A DNA stretch of 64,000 nt, taken from assembly GCF_030463565.1 (NCBI RefSeq), contig NC_134652.1:12067397-12131396 (forward strand). The letters are read 5' to 3'. Each line of letters begins with the position of its first letter. The stretch's first letter is position 1. Positions 1 through 12,700 of the stretch are shown here, piece after piece. Under the pieces are notes generated by a model. The model did not search any database. It was not told the origin of the DNA and saw only the letters and a program-made list of their open reading frames with translations. This DNA is from Pelecanus crispus. Taxonomy: Eukaryota > Chordata > Aves > Pelecaniformes > Pelecanidae. Made by a program: the position numbers and the translations under genes.

Positions 1-3000
1 TTAGATTGCCATGATATACAACTAATCAGTTTATCTTAAATATTTTTGAAAGACAGCCAACAAGCTGGCCCAAGAATCAACGGTGTGCAAAGTATGAAAG
101 TGTTCCTGGTAGCATGAAGCAGGTTTAAGTAGTTTCAGTAGACACTGGAAGTCACAGGAGTGAAAGCTGTGACAAACACAGATTTCTCGGTCCAAGATTT
201 TACATGTTGAGAATAACGCATAAACATTTGCCTAAAGATACTGAAGTTTTACGTCCCTAGTTTATATACACATTAACTTTGAAACTAAGATGACAGCGGC
301 CTCCTTCTAGTATTATTAATACAGAGGATCATTAAAGAAACGAGAGGTTACATAGAGACTACAGCCACTTCAGGATCCTTTCAGGCAACATGACTACTTG
401 TTATCATACCACACGTTCAAAGATCTAACACGCTACTCTGCATGGCTTTCATTACCCGTCAAAATTTCACAGCAGTAACCACTTCACACCCGTTTGTCTC
501 GCTCCACCTTCCACTTGTCTGGAAGGAGTGAGGAGTTCAGGGTTGGGATCCACCTCTGCTCCTTACTCCTGGTGAGCTTGGCACGGGTCACCTGGCCAGG
601 CGGGCTCTCCAAGGCACGTGCTGGACCTGGGTTTCAGCTCCCCCTGACTCACAGCAGGGAAGGCAGAGCAATCCCATTGCCGTTGCTGCTGTTAAAAAAC
701 CTTCCCTGTAATTTGTGTGCCTTAGCTTCTCTACTCTCATGCAAAAGGGATAGCGCATACCACGTAAAAAGGCCAGAAGGTTAATTCAAAGCTATAAAAG
801 GCTACAAGGTCTTTCTGATACTGTAACAGCAAGTTTAGAAATTACTTTGATTTTCTCAGGGCTTTTGAAGCAGAACACTTCACCAAAAGCAAATGTACAT
901 CTTGAGAGATGCGAGCAGCTGCTCCAGAAGAGAAAAACTAGTTCCTTGTTCTCCTCTCTTTCTCTTTTATTTTTACACAACCTGATTTTGAGAAAAATGT
1001 TTAGGTTTTAGTTACCACAGGAGGGCAGGAGCATATAATGCTACTGCCGATTTCTTCTTAGAGAGAGCAGAACAAACAGTGGGAGCTGGAACACAGAAAG
1101 AGCCAAGTCAGAGACCCGGAGCGTGATGAAAATTCAGTCATACCAGTGGAGTTAACTGCTTGTTAATGAAGGCGTATGCATCCCATCTGCTGGCTACAGA
1201 AGAGCTGGAACCGTTTCAGAAACATTCCAAGACAGACATACCATCAAATGTACGATGCGAACGTGTGATCCATACTCAAAAGTTTACCCTGCTGATTTCG
1301 GCAGGACCGAGTATAGACAGACACACACGGGAACCGAGGCTAGAGGATACAAACCGTGTCCTTGTCACACATTAACTGCCACTGCCCGTTGAGAATAGAA
1401 ATCTTTCCAGTCTAATTTGTTTATTCATTAATTCTGATTTCAGGAGAAAGTTCTGGCTTGCACCCAACAGCTAATTGGTTCAATAAACAGCATCTCGGTT
1501 TAGAAGAAGAAGAAAACATGATACTACAGTGAGAGCGTGTAACTGAAACCTCGATATCTGTTTGGGTATGACTTATGGCTTCTCAAAAGAGCTGGACTGC
1601 AAAGAGCCAGTTTTAAAAGACAAGACCGTATACAGTTTAAGTGCAAGAAATAACTACCAACATTTCTCTGAAGACCTCTTATGGGGAAGAGAGAAGAGAA
1701 ATTACTACTGTAAAAACATGCCTAATGACAACCTAAAACACAGAAAATAAATTTATGGATGAAGTCGTGGGGAAAAAAAAAAAAAAAATCAGGTTGTGGT
1801 ATTTATTATGTGAATTACAACTCATAGCTATAATATTTAAACTTTTGTTTCCTTCCTACCTAGGCCTGCCACACACAATATGCTATCAAGAAAGCTGCCA
1901 AACAATTGTTTGAATATTCCAAAAAGCAAATATGCAGCCCACCATGAAAAACAAGTATGATAACCTGAAATCTGCCATTGTCTGCACACTGTCCAAGAGT
2001 TCAAAAGAGTTAGAGGGACTTACCACAACAAAATTTCCTGCACAAAGACAAGTCCCCAGGTATCTTAGTCCATGTTATTTACCAACATATACTTCCCTTT
2101 TCATGAAAAGAAATCACCTAGAATCTTAATTTCAATATAGCTCATGTAACTACCACTGTTATAAAATTCTCTTTAATAAGAAATATTTTAGGTTTTGCAA
2201 GTACTGTACAATAGCCATTAGTTTTTAAAATCTATTAGAAAAGTAATTGTCACAGATCTAGTACGTTAGCAAGAACATTTGAACTGAGGCTTCATTTAAC
2301 ACATCCATCCCATCAATAAGAAAATTGTGCAAATGACTCCAAATTATGCATACTTTATAGGATTTTTCTTGGCTTTAAACCCTTTGATTGTATAATCATT
2401 TCTCTACAAGAAACATTTTTAAAAGTCATGTACTCTTAAGTGCTATGTCAGAAGCAATAGCAAAATGGGTTTTCATGATATAAGTCCTTCGTATTCTGCT
2501 ATGATCAGCATTTTGCAGGACTACATAGATGGATTCTCTGGTAGCCCTTCACTTCCTTGTTTAGGAGGTCACTTTTTTTGCACCATTTCTTTTTATAAAG
2601 ATCTATTTTTGACTGCTGTGGACTTTTGTTTACATATTAAGCCACCTGATGCCTCCAGGAGCCATATAGTTTGCTAGTGAAGTCATTTTCTCTCTGCTAC
2701 ACATAGTGACTCCATGTAACTAAATGCTTCTAAACAGGACTTGGCATTTACGGAAATCTGAAGACGACTCTTCTCTGCGCGGTTATCCCTTAGAATTAAA
2801 AGAAACACACAGTTCTGCTTTTCTGCAGTGGCTGACTCAAGGAGGAGGGGGGAAGGGGAATATAAAAAAGCACAAAACTCTACCATCACAATTTCAGAAA
2901 TACAACACTTCATCTAATGAAAAGAATAAGGATTACTCAAATATTTCCTTGCCTTGAACAGCTGACGGGGGGTAGGGGGGAGCACTGAGAGAGATTATAG

Positions 3001-6000
3001 GATTTTATTTTATTTTTTAAATGAGGATGGAATAAACTCCAGTATTTTGCTGGATTAGGTATAACATGAAGGAAAAGTAAGACTGAAGCCAAGAACCAGA
3101 ACCCTTCCACTGCACAAAGCACCTTACTCAGCACCTGCACTGTATGTATAGCTTTAGCCAGTTATCTACAAATTTACTAGGACCTTCACTGCTGTGCTAT
3201 AGAAGCTTTAAGTTACAATGACATACTGAATTGCTTTCTTTTGTTTAAAAAAAATAAAATCTATGCAATAGTTAAAACAGTAAAAAATACTATTCTTTTG
3301 CTTTAAGCATTTTGACACAAACATGAGTATTTCCTCCCAGGACAATTATCAATAAACACGATTAATGCTGTGTGTTACAAAACAGATTATAACCTAACTT
3401 TCAATATAAAAAAAAAAAAAACCCAACAGCGAGAAGTCTTATTATACAGAAGACTGGGCAGTTCATGTGCTACAATTACACAGGTTACCACACTGCCAGT
3501 CACAGGAGAGAAGTCTCTATGCATCTACTAATCACTAAGAGTCAAGTAAGTGATACTAATCGCTGTTCTGTTTAACAACTTTATAAAGCAAACTTCTGAC
3601 AGATAGATGATGGCAATCTACCACCAGTTCCCAAACAGAGTGTCTGCTTTCAGTCACATCACTGTATCGACACTTTCAAAGGAAATTCGGGGTGCTTCTG
3701 GTAAAGTTAGTCATAAGTCACCGAATGTTTCAGCACGAAAACAGTGGTGGCACAATATTTCACATTCCTTATGCATAAAATATTCCCACAGACATCTATA
3801 GGATTTCTGGAAATAAATGCAAAACCAAGTCTCAAGCAAACATGTTTTGCAACCCCAAATATAGTGAGTTTAGAAATAGTTGGTGAAAAACTGCTCAAGC
3901 TTTAAGTTTTTTTTCTTCCAAGCGCCTGTATCAACCTGTGGGCTGAAAGGAGTGGGAGACTAGAACATGGATAAGTTAAAATTGCACCTCATCGCAAACA
4001 GGCTTCACTATTTAATAAAGATGCGCTTCAGAACCCCTCTCCAAAGCATTACCAACCATGAACAAGATCTGTACTACAGAAAGAACCTATTTTAAAGCCT
4101 AGCAGTCAAAGCAGCGAGAGAGCACACTGAAACGTGCTGCAATATTTATGCAGCCATTATAATGCAAATGCATAAGGTATTAGAAAGGCTATTTGCATTG
4201 GTGCACAGCCCCTTCAGTCTATGTACAATGCCAACAGAAAGAACAATTAGGATGCATGCATAACAAAAAGCCTCCGACCACAGGGTAGGCAGGTCCACTG
4301 AACCGGATACAATATCTATGGGATCACAGGGCAACATGGAAATACTGTCCGCTGGATCACTCCCTGCATCTTGCTCATACGTAGAATACGAAGCATTTTA
4401 AGACACAAAAGCACGTGGAGGATTGGCACGGCAAAGGTAAGAGCAAGCTACAACCAATTTACTGCGAGCACTAGTCGCATGTTTCTCAAGATGAACAACT
4501 GGGCTGGAGCACAGCTCGCCTCCCCAGGGCTGCTCCTCTCTGCAAAACCGCACCACCACTAACAGACAAGTAGCAAACTTTCAACTGTGCTAGAAAATAA
4601 TAAATAAAAAAACAGCTACATACTTTTCTGTGACAGAAAAATACTCTCTAGCACTTTTTGTAACAAAAAGGGAGGCAGGCGTGCAAATTAAGATCTAATG
4701 CACATCCACTCTGAGAATACAGGCTATGCTTTTGTAGGGAAACCAAGAAACATGTTCAAGTCTCTCCTTTTTTTTTTTTTTTATATGTCCACCTTAACAG
4801 TAAAAACGACGCTAAAGGAACCAAGTATATAGGCATGCCAGATTGTTTTAAGAAGTTCTTTGCCCATACATCCTAGTATTTATCTACACCAATTCACAGC
4901 CTCTTAACATGTTCTCACACTAATCAGCATGTCTACAATTATACGATAGGCTCTGTTCTCATGTCTTTCTCTTGTAGAGCAATACAGATAAAGTACTTCT
5001 TAAACTGCAACAGCCTTAAAACAGTCTAAAATTAACTACGTGGTGCAACATTACTTTTTTAAAGGGAATTATAAACACTGCACGATTTCTGTAAAAAGCA
5101 TATCCATTACCTAGAGGTTAGTGATGGAAAAATTCTTAGCAATTAAAATTCCCTTTTTACCCAGAGGCCATTGTTTTGCTACACTGAAAATGCCTTTATT
5201 GAACCAAATTTGGTGTCACACAATGTCCAGATTTAATAGTACTTTATGTGTATTTCACAACACGGTCAAGCCCAAGCAATGCAGCAAAAAACAAGCAAAT
5301 TAAGGTCAATGGCTAATACCGCAAACATTACCTGCTTATTATACAACCTGTTACATTTTATCCCGGTACGTTTTGTAACATAGCAAGACTACTGTATCAA
5401 ACAGACTAGACTATGTCAGCCGGTACAATTTTAATGTAAACAAGGGTTCTTTTTATCTGTACAATCTAGTTACAACTGGCTGTTTAATCTTCACTACTGC
5501 GTCCTCCCCAGCCCTCTCTCACACGCACACACAAACCCACCAGAAAGAGACAGAAGCATCTCCTCCGAGACGCAATCCCATGCAGTAAAAATAAATACAA
5601 GGTATTACAATGACAGACAGGAAAGCGAGCCTCGCTTCAATTAAAAGAGCATCCACAAAGCTGCCGCACAAAAAAATAAAATAAAAAGCAATGAGCCTCG
5701 AAGCACTTTGGGTGGGAAATGCCGCTAGCCAAGCTGAGCGAGAGGGTACGGCGGGCTGGACGCAGGTACACGTCTCCGGCTGCGGGCCACGGGCTGGGAG
5801 CTACCCTGCACCCCAGCAAAGCACAGAGCCACCCAAAACCCACCCGCTGAGGAGGGCAGGGGCGAGGTGGGCCTCGGGGGTGAGCCATCCCGGGGGCTGC
5901 GGCCGGCGAGGGGACAGGGTGAGCGCTGCCTTCCCCTCCCTCCGCACACGCAAGTTTTCATCTTTCTTCAGACACGAAGGAGAACCTGCTGCTAGAGAGA

Positions 6001-8200
6001 GAGGGCTCCTTTTTACTACCCACCCAGATTCTCCACAATGGTGTTTTGGAAACATCCAAGATCTCTTAATGCAGTTTTGTTTCCTTATCATCACGCTAAA
6101 CCTTCCTGAAAGAGAGCTCGGTTATTTGCAGGGCTTCCTCAGCCTTGCCAAGAGGGGATCACAAAATGTGCTCTCTCTCATGCATAAGAAACAGAAGATA
6201 CTTTTACAGCTTTAATTCAATTACCGTGCATGAGCACCATGCACACATGCAAGCACATACATCCACCTATTTCACGGGTGCGGTACACAGGTCGGCAGCA
6301 GCCGGCTCGCGTGGTGACAAGCCAGGGCTTCAGCAGAAACATTCTTTTCTAGAAAGCCACAGCCAAGTAACAATCAATCCAAGGGTTTCCTAAAAGGCAC
6401 ACGCACAGCGATCTTCCGAGCAATTAATTTCTGTACATAGGCTACGAGTGCAGGAAGACAGCTGGAGAAAATATTCATCGTCTGAAGGAATCCCTTCAAT
6501 CACACAAAATTCCTGGAGGAGAATACACCCGTCAGTGCGATTTAAGTGTCAACATAACAAAGGAACGCCCCTCCCAGCACCTCCTGCCTTACAGATATGT
6601 CACCCTGGAAAGGAAAAACTCGACCGGGAACAGCAGCCACTCGCAATCACCACTGTTTATCGACCCTACCATTGCCATCACCCCTAAGAAAAAATGTTGG
6701 GGATTGTTTAACATTTCTAGAGAGAGCAGAACAGAGGGATGTGGCAGAAGACAGCATCCTCTTTGAGGATTCCGCGGTATTCCTCAAAGGAAGGCTGTGG
6801 ACACAGGGAGAGCTTTGTCTGGAATCATCTTTCTGTATTACAAGATTATACATAAAATTAGTTTTGCCCAATGTACATGTTTTGCCTTGCCACACGTACA
6901 GAAATTCTGATGGCTGACAAACATTGGCCTAAATTAAAAGGAATCCAGCTTCAAGTTAGTAAAATAATCTCCCGTTTTACTCATCCAGAGCAAAGAATAA
7001 TTACATAGAAAACCAAAATAGTCAAACCCAAATCATTCAGCAGGAATTAAGAGGATAAGAGTGTTACTAAAATTAAAATGTATGCACAACAGTGTAATAA
7101 CAAATTCATAGGATACAGTAAATCTTTCCCAAAACCAGGCTAGGATTATATCAAGATCACCATACAACATATGCCTGAAATATGGCTGAAAATAAGTGTG
7201 ACTTAATTTGACCACCACCTACTTTAAGCCCTTGATTTTATAAATAGAAGCACCCGATAATGACTACTGATTAAAAAAACCCCACAGTTTAGAAAGTAAG
7301 AGGAAGAAACAATAAGTAGAAAGTCAAACATGCAAACAAAAAACAGTAGAAAATTAAGACCCTGAAGGTCATTAGGAAAACCTTAATTTCTATTTCAATA
7401 GTCAAAAAAAATCCAGACCAAGTACTGCAGCAATGACAATACACACAATTACAACTCCTTGATCATGAATATTCTGCCTCGGAAGTGTCTGCACATGTGC
7501 AGAACTGAATAAAACATATGCTTCCACGGTCCCATCTCAAATACGTGAGTTAAAAATTACTAGCAGTATTTCAGTACTTTGTTTTCTCACACATTGCGAC
7601 CTTTTAATCCATCTCCGTACCTGCTGCTAAATAAGCCGGTAAAGTCAAGCAGCAGCACAGTTTCACAACTTCAGTTCTGCTGAATCTCTGCATAGCTCGC
7701 ACCCAGTCGCGATTTTAGTCAACATACATGGCCGTTCACCTTACCTAAGGTTACTACAGCTTTTTAACCGTGTCCTAGAGAAAGATACGTGCAACTCAGC
7801 GAAAACACCTTCTACAGCCACAAACACACGCGGGAAGCTGTCACACCGCTTTCTCTGCGACACCTCTGCGTTTTAAACACCGGGAAAGTCACCTGGCTAG
7901 GCAAGAAGGCGACGACTTTTAAGCTGTGATTCTGCCTCTCTGGCTCCATCAGAACTGCCACAATAAATACATGGGGTGAAACAGGAAAAGAGGCTCACGC
8001 CTGCACGGGCGGGTGGGGGACAGCACTCGCACACACGGGAGCAGATGTAATCATTACCCTGGACGCCGGTAATCATTACCCTCAGCGTCAGTGCCACTAC
8101 ACGCAGGCGAAGCCTCTTAAATTTCTCTTCTCCAGCTCACGGTACCGGGAGCTGGAGGGGAGGAGGAGAGGTGAGGCTGTAAAACGGAGCTTCCTCCTTT
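1..8200. other. Non-coding stretch, probable SHOC2 first intron
   Basis: I see no exon with recognisable protein similarity on either strand. Open frames here are short, and none resembles the leucine-rich repeats of SHOC2, the gene expected on this side of BBIP1 by vertebrate synteny. The sequence is mostly AT-rich single-copy DNA with short poly-A/T runs (for example near 1770, 3405 and 4770). A GC-rich patch lies at about 5740-5935; it has open frames on both strands but no homology that I recognise. In human, SHOC2 has a long first intron after a non-coding first exon, so an intron on the minus strand is the simplest reading. That assignment is inference. Confidence 0.4.
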
Positions 8201-8700
8201 CTTTCTTTTTTTTTTTTTTCTGTTGTTGTGGCGGTGGCGGTGGCCGGTCGATGCCATCGCCCGGCAGCGCGGAGCCGCGGGGCAGCCCCGCCGCCCAGCC
8301 CAGCGGGGCGATCGGCCGCGCCCGCCCCGCCGCCCGCAGCGGGCGGCCCCCGGCCCGCCCCACCTGCCCCGGGCGCCGCGGCTGCCGGGCGGGGCGGCAC
8401 CCCGCCGGGGCACGCACGCAGGCACTCGCCGGGCGCCGGTGCGCGGAGCCCGGGCAGGCTGCCCCGCCGCCCCCCGCCGCCGGCCCCCCGCGCGGCTACC
8501 TGCCGCCCAGGCCCTCCCGCCTTTGTGCCCGCGGCCTCCCGCCTCCCCCGCCGCCGCCGCCGCCCCCGGCCGCCGCCAGGCCCACCCCGCCCGCTGTCAG
8601 CCGCCGCCTCGGCGCGCCCCGACGCCCCCGGCGGCGGCGAGCCCCGCCGCCGCCCCCCGGCCCCCGGCCCGCCGCGGCCCCGAGCCCGGCCGCCCCGTAC

Positions 8701-8716
8701 CGTGCGGCTCCGCCAT
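8701..8716 (-). CDS. Possible short first coding exon or upstream ATG, MAEPH then a splice donor
   Basis: On the minus strand an ATG in good context (A at -3, G at +4) starts at 8716, reads MAEPH plus one base, and runs directly into a donor-like GTACGG at 8700. A coding first exon this short would be completed by an exon outside or unrecognised within the window. SHOC2 proteins normally start in their second exon with a different N-terminus. This could therefore be an upstream ATG in the SHOC2 leader, an alternative N-terminus, or another gene. Nothing further to the left on this strand continues it recognisably. Confidence 0.25.
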
Positions 8717-8883
8717 CCTCCCGAGGCGCGCTCGGCCCCCCCCCCTCCCCGCCCGCCCCTGCCGGCCACCGTCTCTGCGCACCGAGCCGTCACGGGACTC
8801 CCCGCCCACAGACCTCCCGCGGCACCACGGGGGCGGGCCCGCCGAGGCGCGGGGCGACCGACCGCTTCCAGGTTACGGCGCCG

Positions 8884-8930
8884 CCGCCATCTTGGCGGCG
8901 GGCGGAAGTGGCGCGGTTGCCCCTGGCGAC
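8884..8930. promoter_or_regulatory. YY1-like, ETS-like and RFX X-box-like motif cluster
   Basis: Within 47 bases there are three recognisable motifs: gccgccatcttggc (8884-8897, YY1 type), ggcggaagtg (8901-8910, ETS/GABP type) and gttgcccctggcgac (8916-8930). The last is an X-box half-site pair with a 3-base spacer and one mismatch to the RGYAAC half. X-boxes bound by RFX factors are typical of ciliary gene promoters, and BBIP1 is a BBSome subunit. The motifs are seen directly; their use by BBIP1 is inference. Confidence 0.5.
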
Positions 8931-8935
8931 GCCGA

Positions 8936-8975
8936 GGCGGCGGGGCGGGGCGGGGCGGGGCGGGGCGGGCGGGGC
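8936..8975 (+). repeat. GGGGC-type short tandem repeat, G-quadruplex potential
   Basis: Five tandem cgggg units starting at 8941 are followed by further G-runs. Each unit is also an Sp1-type GC box. The plus strand carries more than four closely spaced G3-4 runs, enough for an intramolecular G-quadruplex. It sits beside the motif cluster at 8884-8930, within the CpG island. Confidence 0.7.
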
Positions 8976-9738
8976 CGTGCGGGCGGCGGCGGCGGGGCGC
9001 GCTGGGGCGGGGCTGCCCGCGGTCGCTGCCGCTCGTCTCGGCGTCCCGCAAGCCCCGCGGGGCCTGCCCGCGGCCCGGGCCGCCCCTCGGCGCCCACCGC
9101 TGCGGCTGCCGGGCCGCCTGCGCCGGTCAGCGGCCCCGCGCTGCCTCACGCCGGAGCCCCCCTGGCCGCGCGTCCCGGTGCAAGCTGCCGTCGTGTCACC
9201 GCGGCGGGGCCGGGGAGAGGCTGCTCTCAAATTGCCCTGAGCGAGGAGCGCAGCCCATAGCTCCGTCGGCTGCTGACTGCAGCTCCTCAAGGCGCCACAA
9301 GAAATGGGAACTGTGTTCCCACCCGTCCCACTGTGTACCTGGAGAGTTTGCCCCCCGGGACAGACAGGACCAGAAATTCTAATGTAACGAGTTCATAATG
9401 AAGTAGCTCTTCCCAGTGCTGTGGGTGCGTGGCACAGCTCCCCTGCTCTTGCTGCGGGTCGCCTTTAGCGACTGAGACATTACAAAAGAGAAGACGGACC
9501 AGGGGACTGCGACGTTCCCGTGTTTCCTTTTTCTACAAAATTGGGACCATCCCCAGTGGCACCTACTACAACCGCGCACCGATGTGCTGACTATTCTTTC
9601 TGTAGGAGAGATCACAAGCTAAGCACGACCAAGCTGCCCTTGCAAGGAATACGTTGGGAGCCGCAAGAAAAGGCGGTAGCCGTTCAGAGGGTGGCAACCA
9701 TACCTCTGCGTAGACAAATACACTCACGTGTGACAGAG

Positions 9739-9771
9739 CATCTGCCATCAGTCGTCGTCTGATGGCAGATG
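9739..9771. repeat. 13-bp perfect inverted repeat with 7-base loop
   Basis: The arm catctgccatcag (9739-9751) is followed by a 7-base spacer (tcgtcgt) and then its exact reverse complement (9759-9771). It is just downstream of the CpG island in otherwise single-copy sequence. There is no T-rich tail and no extended miRNA-like stem, so a function is not implied. Confidence 0.75.
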
Positions 9772-12700
9772 AGATTTAAAAGCAACTTCTCTGATGGCTT
9801 GTTATAACAGATCTTTCGGTATTTTGCTGAGAAAGGTTTAGCTTCTTTTTAATGCTAAATTCTCAGGCGGCTGCAATCAGTTCCCCTTTCAAGCCTAGAT
9901 GGATTCTGCACTGCAGTAGTAGCTCAACTTTCTAATTTCTGAAACACAATAAAGCTAGTGGGAGTCTACTATTTGATCTCAGCACTTGCGGATGTGGATT
10001 GGTCCCACTGGCTCATGTTCGAAAGGAACAGCAGCCACCTCAGCAGAATCAAAACCATGAGCAAATTTGGGAGCCATTTCCTACATCAGACAGTCAGATC
10101 TAAGTATCTGCTATTTCCATCATTTTTCTACAACTTTTGGCAACCATGGAGGCTAGTTTCAGTGAAACAAGGCTATTCATATTCAATTATCTGGGTTCTC
10201 CCAGTTTCCTTTGTATGATTCTTTGGCAAACCAGACAGATCAATGTTACACGCTTTTTTACTAATAAATGCTGGACAGCATTAAAAGCAGAATTGGCTTT
10301 TCAGCATAATGGGTCATAGGGCAGAAACCAGGTGAAATTTCCTACTGACAATATTTCTTACAATGACTGGATGTTTGTTTGTTGTTATTACTCAGTAAAA
10401 TGTTCAGTGTGGACAGCCCACCGATCCCCTACAAGACATGGAAATAGACACTTTGCCCCGAAAAGCTTGGAGTCTGAAAGAATTTTTTCTTGTGCAGCTT
10501 ATTTGAATACACACAGATGTCTACATATACATAAATCTTCTGTATTAAAGACCATAGCGTGTATTCACCACACAGAGGGAGGATCTGAATGTTCTGTTGA
10601 CTGTCCTGTACCTTTACATTTCTCAGTCTCTTTATGTGCAAAGTGTCACTGCCCAGTTGCTTTAGCATTGAAGAAATATGTACAAAGGATACATCCTATG
10701 CGTACTCTCGTTCTGTTAGAGATTTTACTTCTGTTTATACTCACTTTGCTTTCAAAAATATTATTTGAAAGCTAAAAAAATGTTACTTTATACTCAAAAA
10801 AAATGGTTTGCTCTTTTCATGACGACACATAAAACTGAAAAGCTGACGTAAAGCATAGCAGGACAATTGTCAGTAGATGTCGGATTAGCCAAGAAATTTA
10901 CACTGGTAACTCCACTCTTCTGCCGCAATTCCTTAAATATGTCCTATGAGATTAGACCGATACTATGGTAATACTTCTGCCAACAGTCAGAACTAACAGA
11001 CATTTTTGCAAAGGCAGAATTCATACACACAAGATTTGGTTTTAATCGGCACAAATGGAGTAGTTAATTTTATACCTTCCTACTGGATGCTGGAGAGCTC
11101 AGCTCCAACCTACTCCCAGCCTTCATCAGCACTGTTTGTCCTCAAATCTTCATCAACACAGACCTGGTCCAATGTAGAAGGTGCGTATAAGAGTCACTAT
11201 CCTTAGAAGTATTAGTTAAGGGCCTCAGCATCAGGAGACTACACTGACAAGCCTGTGTTCTGAACCTTGTGGTATTGTGACTGAGTACCTCTCCTTAAGA
11301 TAGATCCACAGACAGTAGCCAGAGGTTCCTCAGTCTCCATTGCCCCAGAAAACCCATAGAACTGTGCAAGGATCTTCAGTTACTGCCACTCACACTGAAG
11401 TGAACAGCAAGGGAAATACAACCAATGAGCATTTCATAACCTACATGCATACAGGTTCTGAATTAAGGTTTCACTGGCAATTTCATTTGAACATTGCCTA
11501 GCTTTTAGACACTTGGCTTTGCAACCTTCACAATGTTCCTTTAACACCTGTAGCATTTCCTTTGTTCCTGAAAAGGAGAAGAGTCGGTGCAGGATCATGC
11601 AGCTTCACAGCACCTCCATGGGTCATCAGCCATGCTGGCACCTTTATACGCTCAACACAGACCTCTGCCCTTTCTACTCAAAGAGAAACAGATAGCGACA
11701 GCAGACCGCTATCCTCCATCTAGACCAGCAATGGAGGGGGATGAGTGTTGGAATACAGATTATTCAGTGGATTCATAAGACCATTCCTAAGGCTATTTAG
11801 TATTTACACAGTTGTTTCAAGCATGTTTCGACAAAGCAATGTGATTTATTAGGAGCTTGCTCTTACACAATGAACTAAAATAAAGCAATTATTTAGTTAA
11901 GCTTGCTTAAGCTGACCACTAGATCAATCCAGCAACTTCAGAATGATCTTTGACTGAATTCGGATACCTCTGATATAAAAGCCCCAATTGCCTTTTCTTA
12001 ATTTAGTAGCTGCCAAACTAATGAATTGACCCTTTCTCTCTTGGTCATGTGGCCGTTTCACTACCTCCTCCCAACTGTAAAATTTTTGTCGTCTAACTAC
12101 AAGAAAGCCTGCTCTCCTCCCCCAGGCTGGCAGCTGCCGCCGCCTCGTCCAAGGACACTCAATTCTAGTCATTTCTGCACTGCAGACTGGGGCAGACAGC
12201 AAGAGACAAATTCTTTGCCGGCTGAGCCAACATGAAGGCCAGCCTCAGGGAAGCTCTGTTCCAGTTCCAGCTCTGGAAGTCAGGATGCCGCAGCGAGCAC
12301 AGCCCGTTGGGCCCCTTTCCACCTGCGTGCCCCTCTGCTCTGCCCTGCGTGGGGCTGCCTCCCACGGCTCTCCCCTGGTACTCCATCCCCTTCCCCTCTG
12401 CCTGTGCCTGACCTCCACTTTCAGACATCGATCACCTTTTCCTTCCCCAGCCTGTCTCTCCTTTCTTAACCTCCAACAGAGCCTCCAACTTTGGTTTGCC
12501 ATGCCAGGTCCTAGTTCAGTCCTTCTCATCTTGTACTGTCAACCTGAATTCTGCTGTCTTCTGTCCCTCCCCTGCTGCCAGTTCCTTGCCAGCCACTCGC
12601 AGCATAAAACTCCTCTAATTCCCAGTTTCACTTTCTTTGTGAATCTCAGCCTCCCTCTATCACCTCTCAAACCTCCTAATTCCCAGTCCTAGGTTTTATC

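Larger units (their letters stand above)
8200..9260. promoter_or_regulatory. CpG island, candidate SHOC2/BBIP1 divergent promoter
   Basis: G+C content rises abruptly and CpG dinucleotides are dense across about 1 kb, with flanks that are AT-rich on both sides. The island contains a YY1-like site, an ETS-like site, an X-box-like site and a run of GC boxes between 8884 and 8975, which is typical of a housekeeping promoter. In human, SHOC2 and BBIP1 start head to head within a few hundred bases (established knowledge). The position and orientation here fit SHOC2 transcribed to the left (minus) and possibly a 5' non-coding BBIP1 exon to the right (plus). No SHOC2 coding sequence lies in the window, so the gene name rests on synteny. 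Confidence 0.6.

Noticed and set aside
5691-6215. A 174-codon plus-strand frame in a local GC-rich patch
   Set aside because: Low-complexity start, no homology recognised, no promoter or splice signals to support it.
8137-9382. Long open frames on both strands, up to 384 codons
   Set aside because: Low stop frequency follows from extreme G+C content. The translations are Pro/Arg/Gly/Ala-rich on every frame, with no family similarity.
12285-12692. A 135-codon plus-strand frame
   Set aside because: It follows from a strongly pyrimidine-rich strand that yields Leu/Ser/Pro-rich nonsense. No family similarity.
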